A DNA stretch of 64,000 bases from Lentisphaerae bacterium ADurb.Bin242. GTDB taxonomy: Bacteria > Verrucomicrobiota > Lentisphaeria > Victivallales > UBA1829. The position numbers were made by a program, and so were the translations under genes. The DNA lies in contig MWCA01000005.1 of NCBI GenBank assembly GCA_002069785.1, positions 50,622-114,621 on the forward strand, given 5' to 3'. The notes under the pieces are model-generated. The model was given only the letters and a program-made list of their open reading frames with translations. It was not told where the DNA came from and did no database searches. Shown here in pieces: positions 8,901-17,492 of this stretch (the stretch's first letter is position 1; each line of letters begins with the position of its first letter).

Positions 8901-9744
8901 GGATTTCAACCCGGTCGTCGTTCCAGTTTACCTGTTCGCGGCTGGAATAACACTTGAGTTTCTTCATTTCCGGGAGAAAACAATGAAATTTGAAGTAAAG
9001 ATTTTCTTCATCGGCGGCACATTGAAAAATCGTTTTTTCCGGCAGAGCCGCAAAATCTTTTCCTTTCAGACAAAACCGGTCGTACTTTGGAAGTTTCTGC
9101 CAGAGGGGATCGTCCGGTGAACTCAATTTTTCCGTAATCAGAGGGATGAAAAAAACGTTCTTCAGATCGGTCTTCGGAGGAATCCGTTCCGGAAAACCTG
9201 GCGTCGCTTTTTTTCCGGGTTCGGCCTTCACCTCATCCACAAACATTTTCCCGCGATATTTCCAGGGAGCGATATAGATGAACAGGAATTTTATGTCCTG
9301 CTTCAGCGTCGCGGTCAACTTCAATTGGCGCCAGGACTGCGACAACGTTTCAGCCGCGCTATCCTGCTGAAGCGGTTTCCAAAGCTCGTTGCACGCATAA
9401 AAAACCAGATTCACCGTTCCCGGGGCATCCCCTTTGACATACGCGGAAATGGTCAAGACCTCCCCTTCCCGGAACGGCGCGCCGGGAACCGGAATAAAGA
9501 CCCCTTTGAGTTTTCCTTCCGGTTCGAATTCAAGCTCAAGCGAACGCGACCCGCGGAAACTGGTCTGATCCGTAATCCGCGCCTTGGAATCATCCCATCC
9601 GGGAATGATGCCTTTCGGAATTTTTTCCTGCTCGAACGTCGAGGTCTCGGAGGACAGCAGATTGCCGGGGATGCGTGTTCCTTCCGCAAACAGGGTCATG
9701 GGGCCGAGGAGGAGGCAGCAAAGCAGAATCCTTTGAAAACGCAT
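5986..9744 (-). CDS. Large secreted putative glycoside hydrolase with carbohydrate-binding domains
   Basis: This 1252-residue protein has a signal peptide (MRFQRILLCCLLLGPMTLFA). A beta-sandwich-like region (about 30-175) is followed by a CBM9/DOMON-like domain (about 205-395) with DDPLWQKLP and WNDDRVEIHFSP. A probable TIM barrel runs from about 505 to 860 with acidic candidates in FFLGDEFF and FLSDDAYGN. A glutamine-amidotransferase-like domain (about 890-1010), as in beta-galactosidase trimerisation domains, comes next. The C-terminus is discoidin-like. The likely role is hydrolysis of a host or dietary glycan outside the cytoplasm; the substrate is unknown. AAAGGAG precedes the ATG. It lies 27 bases after the pseudopilin gene, as the last gene of cassette 1. 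Confidence 0.75.
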   Translation of the reverse strand: MRFQRILLCCLLLGPMTLFAEGTRIPGNLLSSETSTFEQEKIPKGIIPGWDDSKARITDQTSFRGSRSLELEFEPEGKLKGVFIPVPGAPFREGEVLTISAYVKGDAPGTVNLVFYACNELWKPLQQDSAAETLSQSWRQLKLTATLKQDIKFLFIYIAPWKYRGKMFVDEVKAEPGKKATPGFPERIPPKTDLKNVFFIPLITEKLSSPDDPLWQKLPKYDRFCLKGKDFAALPEKTIFQCAADEENLYFKFHCFLPEMKKLKCYSSREQVNWNDDRVEIHFSPAGESRRSSNFYFSVNAKGVPAGLEKCKGIQIRTRENQDGYEVFFAIPQSCFGTKVAEGHLWKLNAGRFHRTAFNGASALCPFDNHFGDQASFGKFVFTRSGKIPEAVLAEVGEMSAYANVSGGNLLRFDFLEKVPEGLVLKLKDGQILPPAKQSAGKSAIFFYTVGGVDGERLAYQLLSDGRVLTEGDFNLALLAPANRVFQTPDPVFGPFKKEKRSRKRPMMTWDAVLAKSNYDAALKTGVEYSAEAVEEALRTAGISVMTASTDELNPEIPSLRKGQYYTAGRGGLERYAGGVKAGKYIPITVYSRYYISGEDPETGEVGISRDKNGYWGWIIDPINRQAYFEFVEALMKNYGKEIGIFFLGDEFFVYQKTVIGLQLNTPFNMENPTRFIQKFNEKVKREYGGGIYDIPFNAKNSDPDYKWRNFAYGKALGDETSRIAAKAREIVRKYNPDTLFLSDDAYGNLMEQGVQYWNRYADCGSFQIGEGGGTTGRDFPSYMFRTKIVKDISLLPDLIPVPHEPVDGYPTGALNREEMIELYSQMIRGGATGFHFWPYSYGGRKPPSVQAPSVVIGNPDSWKYMIEVTKMFNRLPDPLIPDEPETAILAPECLFDYAPMMAAFTMLGIRPHGWFKYVCDLHIIEGKADLSRYKILYIPSARAVSPQLFPKLRQFLEGGGTMVCADPAFASTDQLNRDLSAEREKLFGIIPGAEGKGDILFRNVHIPAQKKDAVLRFVSEKPEVVARYSDGSPAGVLTRVGKGKAYFFGFRIFTEKNAANPDFCRAVAEFHKSLGGTTGHALWRFKLPHPKVPERELGKGTCLTGNYGFWERHFFYSGIMNNVRFEGKIRADGRDTTKLTDRLSVFEREEEYKKGAVDSWVERFGKGSHKVTIAFDRVQDIRSIVFYFSGKMPEMRISADGRSFTVPSAETRDREVAGSVFAQKLKASRIELDFTVSGDKEFTLAEVEVWQ

Positions 9745-9771
9745 GGTGATCTCCTTTGTATTCTGAGTTAT

Positions 9772-10503
9772 TTATTCCCATAAATTATGCCAGGATGTCA
9801 GAACATCCGGAGTGGCCCGTCCCACGTAAGCAACCGAAATTTGTCCGATTACATACCGGATGGATGCGACATGCATGTCGGCGAAAAGCACATTATAGTT
9901 GTTCAGGTGCCTGTTTCTGATGTAACAGGCGGGTTCTCCCGGTTTGATGTGCGCCAGCTGAAACATGGAATCTCCGGTGCCGTCAAAAACCAGGCCCGTC
10001 CTGCCCGGCTTTTTGAAGGCGGTGCATCGCATCCAAAGCATTCCGGCGCTGTTGCTGCCGCCCATTGCGGAGATGTTGATTGAATTATCGAGCGCATAAT
10101 TGCTTTTGCGGGTTCCGGATGGACAACAGAAAACCAGTCTGCGTCTGGAATCATTCAACCCAAGCATAGCAATGGAGTCGCGGTTCTTTCCGGGAAAAAG
10201 ATAAGCACCGACTTTTACATAGGTGAAGTTCGGAAAGGTTTCCATTGCGGGCAGCCAGGAAGAATAATCGTCCGTATAGTTGACGATCAGCAATCCGTAC
10301 TGTTTCTGATTGTTGAGACAGGAAACCATTTTCGCCTGTTCCCGCGCCTTGGAAAGAGCCGGCAGAAGCATGGCGGCCAGAATCGCGATGATCGCTATAA
10401 CGATCAGCAGTTCGATCAATGTAAAACAGCTTCTTCCTGCGGATGTTTTCCGTCCGGCTGGAAGAAAGGTTTTATTCCACGGATACGGATGATTTCGATT
10501 CAT
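9772..10503 (-). CDS. Pseudopilin-like protein (prepilin-type N-terminus, H-x9-DG-type C-terminus)
   Basis: This 243-residue protein has a 26-residue leader followed by [20 protein letters not shown], the type IV pilin/pseudopilin N-terminal helix with Glu at mature position 5. Residue -1 is Cys rather than the Gly normally needed by prepilin peptidase. The motif SCLNNQKQ follows the helix and [14 protein letters not shown] near the C-terminus is an H-x9-D element. The gene start overlaps the end of the upstream regulator by 32 bases, and AGGAAAGGA precedes the ATG, so translation is probably coupled. Its role is not known. It is likely membrane-anchored or surface-exposed and co-expressed with the following enzyme. 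Confidence 0.85.
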   Translation of the reverse strand: MNRNHPYPWNKTFLPAGRKTSAGRSCFTLIELLIVIAIIAILAAMLLPALSKAREQAKMVSCLNNQKQYGLLIVNYTDDYSSWLPAMETFPNFTYVKVGAYLFPGKNRDSIAMLGLNDSRRRLVFCCPSGTRKSNYALDNSINISAMGGSNSAGMLWMRCTAFKKPGRTGLVFDGTGDSMFQLAHIKPGEPACYIRNRHLNNYNVLFADMHVASIRYVIGQISVAYVGRATPDVLTSWHNLWE

Positions 10504-11608
10504 GATGCAGTTCCTTTCCTGTTAGAAATTCATATTCGAATCTTTGAACGGTCTGTCCTTTGCCTCCCGAAAGAAAAAATTCCGCCAGTTTCATGGCCGA
10601 CTTCTGAAAAGTGTCACGGCACAAAACCAGATTCGCATTGCGGGCCGGTTCCCGTCCGTTGAGGAAAGACGTGTTGTTGATGAGAATCGTCTTTGAAACC
10701 GGCAGATTCAAGGTTCTGTACAGATCGGCGATTTCATATTGTCGAAAGGGAAACAGAACCAGCAGAATCAGCGCGTCGAACTCGCGTCCCGCGCAAAATT
10801 CCGCCGCGCCGGAGAGATTCAGCGGTTCCTCTTTTTCCAAAGGCGCAAAGCCGAACATATTTTCGGAAGAAAGTCCGAAACGTTTCATGTTCGACTCGAA
10901 CCACCCTTCAATATCCGGCTCGTAAAAAGAACGGTCAACCGCGAAACATGCAATTTTCTTCTTGTTATTCCTCACAAGAAATTCCACCGCGTCTGGAAAT
11001 ATATTCCAGAGGACGTCCCTCGTATAAACGAAATAGTCCGCTTTCCCGGAGACAAGTTCCAGCTCCTCGATGGAATCGACAATACACCCGATCCGGCATC
11101 GCCGTTCCGCCAGGAGAGGAACCACACGCCGGAACCAGGTGCCGGTAAAGAGCACAATATCATTTTCCCGCAGACCGGCAAGCTGGTTCCAGTTGATGTC
11201 GTCGGGATTGTTCGTCTCGGAAACGGGAATGGTCAACGCCTGTGTCCCGTACCTCACGGATGCCTGCATGGCGCCGAGAATCATCTTCTGATGCGCGTAT
11301 ACGGATGCTCCGCCGGACATGAAAGTATAGTCCGGACAGGGAACAAGGACATGAACAGGACCGCAACCGCCGCTGATCCCGGGACACAGCCCCGCGGCGC
11401 GGCCGCATACATAAGTCCCGGTTTTGTTCCGGACGATCCGTTTCTCCTCCTGGAGGCGCCGGAACGTCGCCCGGAGAGTTTCCCGGGCCACCCCGATCCG
11501 CCGGCAGTATTCCAGTTCAGACGGAAGTTTCGCTCCCGGATAAAAATGGTCCTGAATATCCGCAATCAAATATTCATAAATCGTTTTCTGTTTTGAAGGC
11601 AGCGGCAT
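10472..11608 (-). CDS. GntR-HTH / LacI-type sensor transcriptional regulator (cassette 1)
   Basis: This 378-residue protein has an N-terminal GntR-type winged helix (about residues 5-70: [20 protein letters not shown], then [11 protein letters not shown]). A periplasmic-binding-protein-like LacI/GalR effector domain follows (about 80-360). The same architecture is known from AraR of Bacillus, where a sugar releases repression. It starts cassette 1 and overlaps the pseudopilin gene by 32 bases. A strong promoter with an inverted repeat lies directly upstream (11630-11669), consistent with autoregulation of the whole cassette. The effector is unknown but probably a sugar released by the cassette enzyme. 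Confidence 0.85.
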   Translation of the reverse strand: MPLPSKQKTIYEYLIADIQDHFYPGAKLPSELEYCRRIGVARETLRATFRRLQEEKRIVRNKTGTYVCGRAAGLCPGISGGCGPVHVLVPCPDYTFMSGGASVYAHQKMILGAMQASVRYGTQALTIPVSETNNPDDINWNQLAGLRENDIVLFTGTWFRRVVPLLAERRCRIGCIVDSIEELELVSGKADYFVYTRDVLWNIFPDAVEFLVRNNKKKIACFAVDRSFYEPDIEGWFESNMKRFGLSSENMFGFAPLEKEEPLNLSGAAEFCAGREFDALILLVLFPFRQYEIADLYRTLNLPVSKTILINNTSFLNGREPARNANLVLCRDTFQKSAMKLAEFFLSGGKGQTVQRFEYEFLTGKELHHESKSSVSVE

Positions 11609-11629
11609 TTGCGGCTCCGGTTATTGTAT

Positions 11630-11669
11630 TCTAGACACCAATTCTATCTGTTGTCTAGATTGATGTCAA
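11630..11669 (-). promoter_or_regulatory. Promoter with inverted-repeat operator for cassette 1
   Basis: On the minus strand TTGACA (11664-11669), a 17-bp spacer and TAGAAT (11641-11646) form a near-consensus promoter. A perfect 8-bp inverted repeat TCTAGACA/TGTCTAGA (11630-11637 and 11652-11659, 14-bp gap) brackets the -10 box. The half-sites are 22 bp apart, about two helical turns. This fits binding by a dimeric repressor, most simply the product of the adjacent gene. Confidence 0.65.
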
Positions 11670-11947
11670 GGGGAAAATTTCAAAAAAGAGTAACTTTTTC
11701 CGAAAAAAATAGAAAATATGCTCAAAAAGAGAATGGAAACCTTCCGGCGCAGGCCTGTGAATCGGGAACGCCCCCGAAAACCGGCGTATTTTCCGGAACG
11801 GAACGCTCCAAAAAGGAGCAATATTCAATGCCGTCCATTTGAAATACGCTTTTCTCCGTGATAAATTATAAATTACGAAAAAAATCGGATGAATCTGTTT
11901 TTAATCGATTTTTCAATTCGTCTATCAATTATAAGGCAGATTGTAAA
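11670..11947. other. Intergenic region between cassette 1 and the NYN/Mla operon
   Basis: This AT-rich divergent spacer has no convincing gene. A GCTCC/GGAGC mini-hairpin lies near 11806-11820. A weak plus-strand promoter candidate is TTGAAA (11839-11844) with TAAATT 17 bases later, upstream of the NYN gene. An in-frame GTG at 11858 would extend that gene by 30 AT-rich residues but lacks a ribosome site. Confidence 0.3.
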
Positions 11948-12922
11948 ATGACCAATGAACGGGAGATGCTGTTGTCAAGGATCGGAATTTTTTATGACGG
12001 GAATTATTTTTATCATGTCAGCAACTACTATTGCTACGGACATCCGCGCAAATCGCGCCTGAGCATTCCCGGAATCCACGATTTCATCAAACGGTATGTA
12101 TCCTATCAGGAAAAGGTGAGCCCGGCTTTCTGCCAGATTGTCGACTGCCACTATTTCCGGGGACGCCTTCCCGCACTGGAGGCGAATGAGCGCCAGATCC
12201 TGCTCAATGAACGGATCTTCGACGACATTCTCATGAGGGAAGGAATCGTGACCCATTATCTGCCGATCACGCGCGGCGGTGAAAAAGGGGTGGACGTATC
12301 GCTGGCGCTGGAGGCGCTCGAGCTGACGATCTACAAGAAATTCAACGTCGTGGTGCTGATCGCCAGCGACGGGGACTACATCCCGCTGGTGCGGAAGATC
12401 AACTCGCTCGGAACGCGCGTCATGGTCCTCGGCTGGGACTTTGAATACACGGACGACAACGGGAACGTGCGCTACACCAGCACCTCCACCCGGCTGCTGA
12501 ACGAGTCCGCCTACCCCCTGCGGATGCACGATGTCATCAACGGAACCAAGCGCCTGCCCGACATCAGTCCGGACATGCTGTTCGTCAATCAGCAGAGCGA
12601 CAATTCCGCTCCCTCCGAACCCGAAGTTCCCGACTATGCGGAACCCGATGAAGGCGAAGCCGATGAAAATGCTTCCAAGCCGTTCACGGACCCGGTGCGG
12701 CGGCGCGGACGGATCGTCCAGCTCAAGGGCGGCTACGGATTCATCTCCACGGACGTGCCCTCGAAGAATCTCTTCTTTTTCACGGAACAGCTGCGCAACT
12801 GCGATTTCAACGAGCTGATGCTGGGCGACCTGATGGAATACGAGCCCGGCTTCAACGACCGCGGCGAATGCTGCAAGAATGTGGATCTGGTGGCTCATGC
12901 CGACCGGAACGGGGACCGATGA
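11948..12922 (+). CDS. NYN-domain (LabA/DUF88-type) protein with C-terminal cold-shock-like domain
   Basis: Counted from 11948, this is a 324-residue protein. It has an N-terminal NYN/PIN-like domain with acidic positions in GIFYDGNYFYH, KGVDVSLALEAL and LIASDGDYIPLVRKI, the pattern of LabA/Limkain-type nucleases. An acidic linker (about 205-240) leads to a cold-shock-like segment (GRIVQLKGGYGFIS, then FFFTEQL). The expected role is RNA binding and possibly cleavage in the cytosol. The start at 11948 is preceded by AAGGCAG; another ATG follows at 11966. The stop overlaps the start of the Mla permease gene (ATGA), so it is the first gene of the lipid-transport operon. That link is unusual. Confidence 0.8.
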   Translation: MTNEREMLLSRIGIFYDGNYFYHVSNYYCYGHPRKSRLSIPGIHDFIKRYVSYQEKVSPAFCQIVDCHYFRGRLPALEANERQILLNERIFDDILMREGIVTHYLPITRGGEKGVDVSLALEALELTIYKKFNVVVLIASDGDYIPLVRKINSLGTRVMVLGWDFEYTDDNGNVRYTSTSTRLLNESAYPLRMHDVINGTKRLPDISPDMLFVNQQSDNSAPSEPEVPDYAEPDEGEADENASKPFTDPVRRRGRIVQLKGGYGFISTDVPSKNLFFFTEQLRNCDFNELMLGDLMEYEPGFNDRGECCKNVDLVAHADRNGDR

Positions 12923-13731
12923 ACAGAAAGAATTCCATTTTTCTGCAGATAGGGGAATTCCTGTGCATTATCTGTCAGGAAACCCTGGATTTGATTTCCT
13001 TTGTCGGGGAAACGGCTTCCGCCTGCGTCGACGCCGTGCGGCATCCTTCCAAAATCCGCTGGCGGGAAACCCTCTATTATATGAACATGTGCGGGGCGGA
13101 CGGGCTTCCGATCACGGCGCTGATCTGCCTTCTGACGGGCATCATCATCGGATATCAGGCGGCGGTCCAGATGCACCGCTACGGCGCGGATTCCTTTCTG
13201 CCCGGACTGGTGGGCTGTTCCATGGTCCGCGAACTCGCGCCGGTCATGGTGGCCGTGATCGCGACCGGGCGGGCCGGTTCGGCCTTCGCCGCCGAGATCG
13301 GGACCATGAAGATCTCCGAAGAGATCGACGCCATGCTCACGATGGGATTCGTGCCGGCGCGGTTCCTGGTGGTTCCCAAGCTGATCGCCATGGCACTGAT
13401 GCTCCCCCTCCTCACCGTGTTCGGCAACATCATGGGAATCATCGGCGGAATGCTGGTGGGAATCTCCCAGCTCGGAATCCCGCTGGATACCTACTACCAG
13501 ACCACCGTCACCTGGGTGAAGGCGAAGTATTTCTTTGAAAGCATTCTCAAGAGCGGCGTGTTTGCCGTCATCATCACCACCGTCGGCTGCTGGCGCGGCT
13601 TCCGGACCGGTTCCGGCTCCATCGCGGTCGGGAAAGCTACTACCAGCACGGTTGTCCTCTGCATTCTGCTGATCATTATCGCGGACACCCTGCTGGCACA
13701 TCTTTTCAACACCATCTTCTTCACGGAGTGA
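12919..13731 (+). CDS. mlaE: MlaE-family ABC transporter permease
   Basis: This 270-residue integral membrane protein contains the MlaE-family core GYQAAVQMHRYGAD, ELAPVMVAVIATGRAGSAFA and AEIGTMKISEEIDAM. It forms the membrane part of an MCE-type transporter that moves phospholipids or other lipids between inner and outer membranes. The start at 12919 overlaps the NYN gene stop by ATGA. An earlier in-frame start at 12868 lies inside the NYN gene and is not favoured. The next gene is the ATPase, 6 bases downstream. Confidence 0.93.
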   Translation: MNRKNSIFLQIGEFLCIICQETLDLISFVGETASACVDAVRHPSKIRWRETLYYMNMCGADGLPITALICLLTGIIIGYQAAVQMHRYGADSFLPGLVGCSMVRELAPVMVAVIATGRAGSAFAAEIGTMKISEEIDAMLTMGFVPARFLVVPKLIAMALMLPLLTVFGNIMGIIGGMLVGISQLGIPLDTYYQTTVTWVKAKYFFESILKSGVFAVIITTVGCWRGFRTGSGSIAVGKATTSTVVLCILLIIIADTLLAHLFNTIFFTE

Positions 13732-13737
13732 CCCCGA

Positions 13738-14517
13738 ATGAATGACATCGTCGTATCCGTAAAAAACCTGACCGCGGGCTATGAGAAAGACCGGATCATC
13801 CTGAAGGACATCTCCTTCGACGTCCCCGCCAGACAGATTCTCGCCATCCTGGGCGGGTCCGGCTGCGGAAAAAGCACTCTGCTGAAACACATCATCGGCC
13901 TGTACAAACCTTTTTCCGGCGACGTTCTGATCCAGGACCGGAGCATTGTCCGCGCCGGGGAGAATGAACGGCGCAGCATCATGCAGGCGTTCGGGGTGGC
14001 CTATCAGGGCGGGGCGCTCTTCCGCTCCCTGACGCTGGAGGAAAACATCGCGCTTCCGCTGGAGGAATACACGCCGCTCAGCCGGGAGGAAATCCGCGAC
14101 AAGGTGCGCGAAAAGCTCGCGCTGGTCAATCTGGACGGGTATCAGGACTACATGCCGTCGGACCTGTCGGGCGGTATGATCAAGCGGGCGGCTTTCGCCC
14201 GGGCGCTGGCGCTGGACCCCGCGATCCTGTTTTTCGACGAACCGTCCGCCGGGCTGGACCCGCTCAGCTCCTCCAGCCTGGACCGCCTGATCCTGGATAT
14301 CCGGGAAAAGACGTGCGCGACGATCGTGATTGTCACCCATGAGCTGAACAGTATTTTTTCGGTGGCGGACCGCGCGCTCATGCTCTCCGCCGAAACCAGG
14401 GGCATCATCGCCGACGGAAAACCCGAATTCCTTCGGGTCCATTCGGAAAACAATTTTGTACGGACATTTCTGAATCGCGGGAAGCCGCTTCCGGAAATCT
14501 CCGTCAGGGAGGAATAA
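13738..14517 (+). CDS. mlaF: MlaF-family ABC transporter ATP-binding protein
   Basis: This 259-residue ATPase has Walker A GGSGCGKST (39-47), signature LSGGM (143-147), Walker B ILFFDEPSAGLD (about 163-174) and the switch His in VTHEL (201). The LSGGM signature and GGALFRSLTL segment are typical of the MlaF/Ttg2A branch. It powers the MlaE permease. It lies 6 bases after mlaE and 4 bases before the MCE gene, so the three form one transport unit. Confidence 0.93.
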   Translation: MNDIVVSVKNLTAGYEKDRIILKDISFDVPARQILAILGGSGCGKSTLLKHIIGLYKPFSGDVLIQDRSIVRAGENERRSIMQAFGVAYQGGALFRSLTLEENIALPLEEYTPLSREEIRDKVREKLALVNLDGYQDYMPSDLSGGMIKRAAFARALALDPAILFFDEPSAGLDPLSSSSLDRLILDIREKTCATIVIVTHELNSIFSVADRALMLSAETRGIIADGKPEFLRVHSENNFVRTFLNRGKPLPEISVREE

Positions 14518-14521
14518 CCAT

Positions 14522-15547
14522 ATGCAGGACACCAATAAATTCAAGCTCGGACTTTTCGTCACCCTTTCCCTGATCGTCTTTGTGGCGGCCATCGCCTCCA
14601 TGGGGATCTTCGACAGCCTCAAGCCGAAAGCGCATCTGGCCACGTTCGTGGAGGAGTCCGTGCAGGGCCTCACCATGGGCTCGTCCGTCAAATACAAGGG
14701 GGTGCCGATCGGCAGGATCAGCGACATCTCCATCATCACGGAAAACCAGGTCATCCGGATCGACATCCAGATCGACCTCACGAAGTTCCGCCAGAAAATC
14801 GGTGACTCTCTCTACAACCAGTCCAAAATCTCGCGCGAAGCGTTCTACTCCTATCTCCAGGGAGAAGTCCGGAAGGGACTGACCTGCCGGATCGAACCGG
14901 ACGGCATCACCGGCATCAAGTATGTCGAGATGGACTTCTTCAAGGATGCCAACCCTCTGATGAAGGAGGAAATCGTTCCCGTCGGCGTGAAGAACAATGT
15001 ATTTTACATGCCGTCCACTCCGTCGATGATGGCCAACCTCCGGCTGAGCGTCTTTGAAATCCTCGCATCCCTGGCCTCCATCGACTTCAAGGGGATTTCC
15101 GCGCAGGCCGTCTCCCTGCTGGAAGCCGCCAACAAAACAATCCGGGATGCGAACCTGAGCGCCCTGAGCACCAATATGAACGCGGCGATCGGAAAACTGG
15201 ATATTGCCATTGAAAATTTCAACACTTCGCTGAGCCGCAAAAAAATGGACAAAACCATCGCGGACATCGACGAGGCGTTCCGCTCCGTAAGGGTTCTTTC
15301 CGACAATCTCAACAAGATCGCCGACCGTTCCAGCATTCCTGAAACGACCAGTTCAATCCGCGTCCTTTCCGATTCCCTGAAGGACAGCAATTCCTCCGTC
15401 CGGGAGTCCCTTCAGAAGCTGAACGACGCCATCGACGCCGTGACCGATCTGATCCAATACGTCAACGACAACCCGTCATCCGTCCTGCGCGGCAAAGGAA
15501 AAGAGCCCATTTTCCGCCAGATGTTGAAAAACAAACAAGCTCAGTAA
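14522..15547 (+). CDS. mlaD: MlaD-family (MCE domain) lipid-transport protein
   Basis: This 341-residue protein has one N-terminal transmembrane helix (about residues 9-29). An MCE domain (about 38-125) follows, with QGLTMGSSVKYKGVPIGRISDI, here split by family convention into SSVKYKGVPIG as the core motif. A long helical C-terminal region (about 160-320) is rich in Asn, Ser and Ile and may extend into the periplasm. MlaD-type proteins form hexamers that bind lipid between transporter and periplasm. No mlaC or mlaB gene follows; the next gene is an exported hydrolase instead. Confidence 0.9.
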   Translation: MQDTNKFKLGLFVTLSLIVFVAAIASMGIFDSLKPKAHLATFVEESVQGLTMGSSVKYKGVPIGRISDISIITENQVIRIDIQIDLTKFRQKIGDSLYNQSKISREAFYSYLQGEVRKGLTCRIEPDGITGIKYVEMDFFKDANPLMKEEIVPVGVKNNVFYMPSTPSMMANLRLSVFEILASLASIDFKGISAQAVSLLEAANKTIRDANLSALSTNMNAAIGKLDIAIENFNTSLSRKKMDKTIADIDEAFRSVRVLSDNLNKIADRSSIPETTSSIRVLSDSLKDSNSSVRESLQKLNDAIDAVTDLIQYVNDNPSSVLRGKGKEPIFRQMLKNKQAQ

Positions 15548-15565
15548 CCCGGAAGGAACTGCGGT

Positions 15566-17473
15566 ATGGGTAAACATTTCTTTTCACCGGTTCCCGTTCT
15601 TCTGTTTCTCACAACGATCCTGTTCTGCACCTCCTGCGCAACCTCGGATGTCTCCATCCGGCGCAGAAGCGCCGATTCCAGCGGAAATATCTATGAATTC
15701 CATAAAAAAACCGACTCGGGCCTCTCCTACCACTCGGTGAACATCCTGAACGGACGCCTGGCGCTTTCCCTGTTCGACGATAACACATCCGAACTTCTCC
15801 GCATATTGGAAAAAGAGTTCGCGGAGGAAGGAAACCCCGAACTTCTTCAGGTGATGGTCGATGTCTCCGTGACCAAGGCCAATCAGATATCGGCCCCGGA
15901 TCAGGCGGTCTCCTATTATCTCTCCGGAGCCATCTACGCCTATGAATACATGCGGCGTTTTCTCTGTGATTCAAAAGAAAGCGAGGTCTGCATCGAACCG
16001 GGCCGGATCGCCGTAATCCTGCGTTACAACCATGCTGTCGCCAATCTCTTTTCCTATCTGCGCACCCACGATCTTCTGACCAGGGATTCCTTCCAGTTCC
16101 GGAACGCCATCGGGGAAAGCATCCGCTTTCAGAAACCGGTCTGCCGCCTTCCTCTCTCGCTTGACGAATTCAAAGACCTGCTCGTCTGCGCCAACTATGA
16201 ACCGGAAAACATGAATTTCTTCAGTTACCGCTTCGGCGTGGGCGTGCCTCTGATCGCCCTCCCGGACTTCAATCATTACAATGTCAAAAACAAACAGTTC
16301 CAGCCTCAGCTGACCATTCCCGCCACCGCCGTGATGCATTTCCGGAAATCCGCGAACGCCGAAGTCAACTCCATCGCACAGATGGAACTCCTCTGGGCCG
16401 ACCGGACCGACACGGTTTCCATCCATGGACACCCGTTTCCCCTCTGTCTCGACCTCTCCACGCCTCTGGCCTTTCAGATGAGCGTCAATCCGGGCGTGAA
16501 CATCATCCGCTATATGCTCGATCCGGACGGCATGAAGAATGTCCAGGGACTTTTCCTCGCCGAACCTTATTCTCCGGACAGAATTCCCGTCGTCTTTGTT
16601 CACGGGCTGATGTCCCGCCCCCGCACATGGGCACAGCTTTTCAATACGCTCCGGAACGATCCCGTCATCCGGAAAAAATACCAGTTCTGGTTCTTCTCCT
16701 ATTCGACCGGTATGCCAATCCTCTATTCCGCCTTGCAGCTCCGCCTGGGACTGGACGATGCCTATGCGGCTCTGGTCAAGGGAAATCCGGCCGCAGAGGC
16801 CAATTTCAATAAAATGGTCATTGTCGGGCACAGCATGGGCGGGCTTCTGACAAAAACCATCATAGAGGACAGCGGCGACACCATTCTCCGCAAGCTGTTT
16901 GAAAACGAATCCGCCGAACTGCTGAAATCCATTCCGGAAAAGGAATGCGAACTGCTGAAATCCGCGCTGATATTTTCCCCGAAGCCTTACGTCAAACGGG
17001 TTGTCTTCATGGCCACACCCCACAGGGGGGCCGTGATGGCGGATTCCTGGATCGGAAGGATCGGCTCCAAGCTGATCAGCCTTCCCGGCTTTGCAATCGA
17101 CCTCGGGAAAAACGTTGTGCACGCACTCCACCGCCTCCCTCCGGAACAGCTCCTCAAACTCCACGTGAAGACGGGCATCGAAAATCTTTCTCCGGGAGAT
17201 CCGGTCCTCTGCTCGCTGGCATCCCTCCCCTTTGCGCCGGGGATTCCGTACCACTCCGTCATCGGCAATGAGGATAAGGCGGGTGTCCCGGACGGCTCCG
17301 ACGGCATTGTTCCGTATGCGAGCGCCCACCTCGACGGGGCAAAGAGTGAAATTGTCGTGAAGAGCGGACACAGCGTCCAGATGAACCCGCTGACCGCACT
17401 CGAACTGCGGCGCATTCTGCTCCTCCACCTCAAGGAGTGCGACGAAAAAGTCCCGCCGCCCGTTCAGAAATAA
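15566..17473 (+). CDS. Exported (probable lipoprotein) alpha/beta hydrolase, lipase/esterase-like
   Basis: This 635-residue protein has a hydrophobic N-terminus ending in a lipobox-like FCTSC (Cys24). A novel region of about 300 residues precedes the alpha/beta-hydrolase part. That part begins VVFVHGLMSRPRTWAQ (oxyanion region), with nucleophile motif VGHSMGGLL (Ser423), and ends with SDGIVPY and SGHSVQMN as likely acid and His positions. It is the last gene of the Mla-like operon, 18 bases after mlaD. A periplasmic or outer-membrane lipase coupled to lipid import is a reasonable inference; the substrate is unknown. It ends 19 bases before the convergent cassette 2. Confidence 0.75.
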   Translation: MGKHFFSPVPVLLFLTTILFCTSCATSDVSIRRRSADSSGNIYEFHKKTDSGLSYHSVNILNGRLALSLFDDNTSELLRILEKEFAEEGNPELLQVMVDVSVTKANQISAPDQAVSYYLSGAIYAYEYMRRFLCDSKESEVCIEPGRIAVILRYNHAVANLFSYLRTHDLLTRDSFQFRNAIGESIRFQKPVCRLPLSLDEFKDLLVCANYEPENMNFFSYRFGVGVPLIALPDFNHYNVKNKQFQPQLTIPATAVMHFRKSANAEVNSIAQMELLWADRTDTVSIHGHPFPLCLDLSTPLAFQMSVNPGVNIIRYMLDPDGMKNVQGLFLAEPYSPDRIPVVFVHGLMSRPRTWAQLFNTLRNDPVIRKKYQFWFFSYSTGMPILYSALQLRLGLDDAYAALVKGNPAAEANFNKMVIVGHSMGGLLTKTIIEDSGDTILRKLFENESAELLKSIPEKECELLKSALIFSPKPYVKRVVFMATPHRGAVMADSWIGRIGSKLISLPGFAIDLGKNVVHALHRLPPEQLLKLHVKTGIENLSPGDPVLCSLASLPFAPGIPYHSVIGNEDKAGVPDGSDGIVPYASAHLDGAKSEIVVKSGHSVQMNPLTALELRRILLLHLKECDEKVPPPVQK

Positions 17474-17492
17474 GCCGCGGAACGGCAGGATT

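Noticed and set aside
11609..11842. 77-codon frame starting at the cassette 1 promoter
   Set aside because: It runs through the promoter and operator, lacks a ribosome site and has no recognisable sequence.
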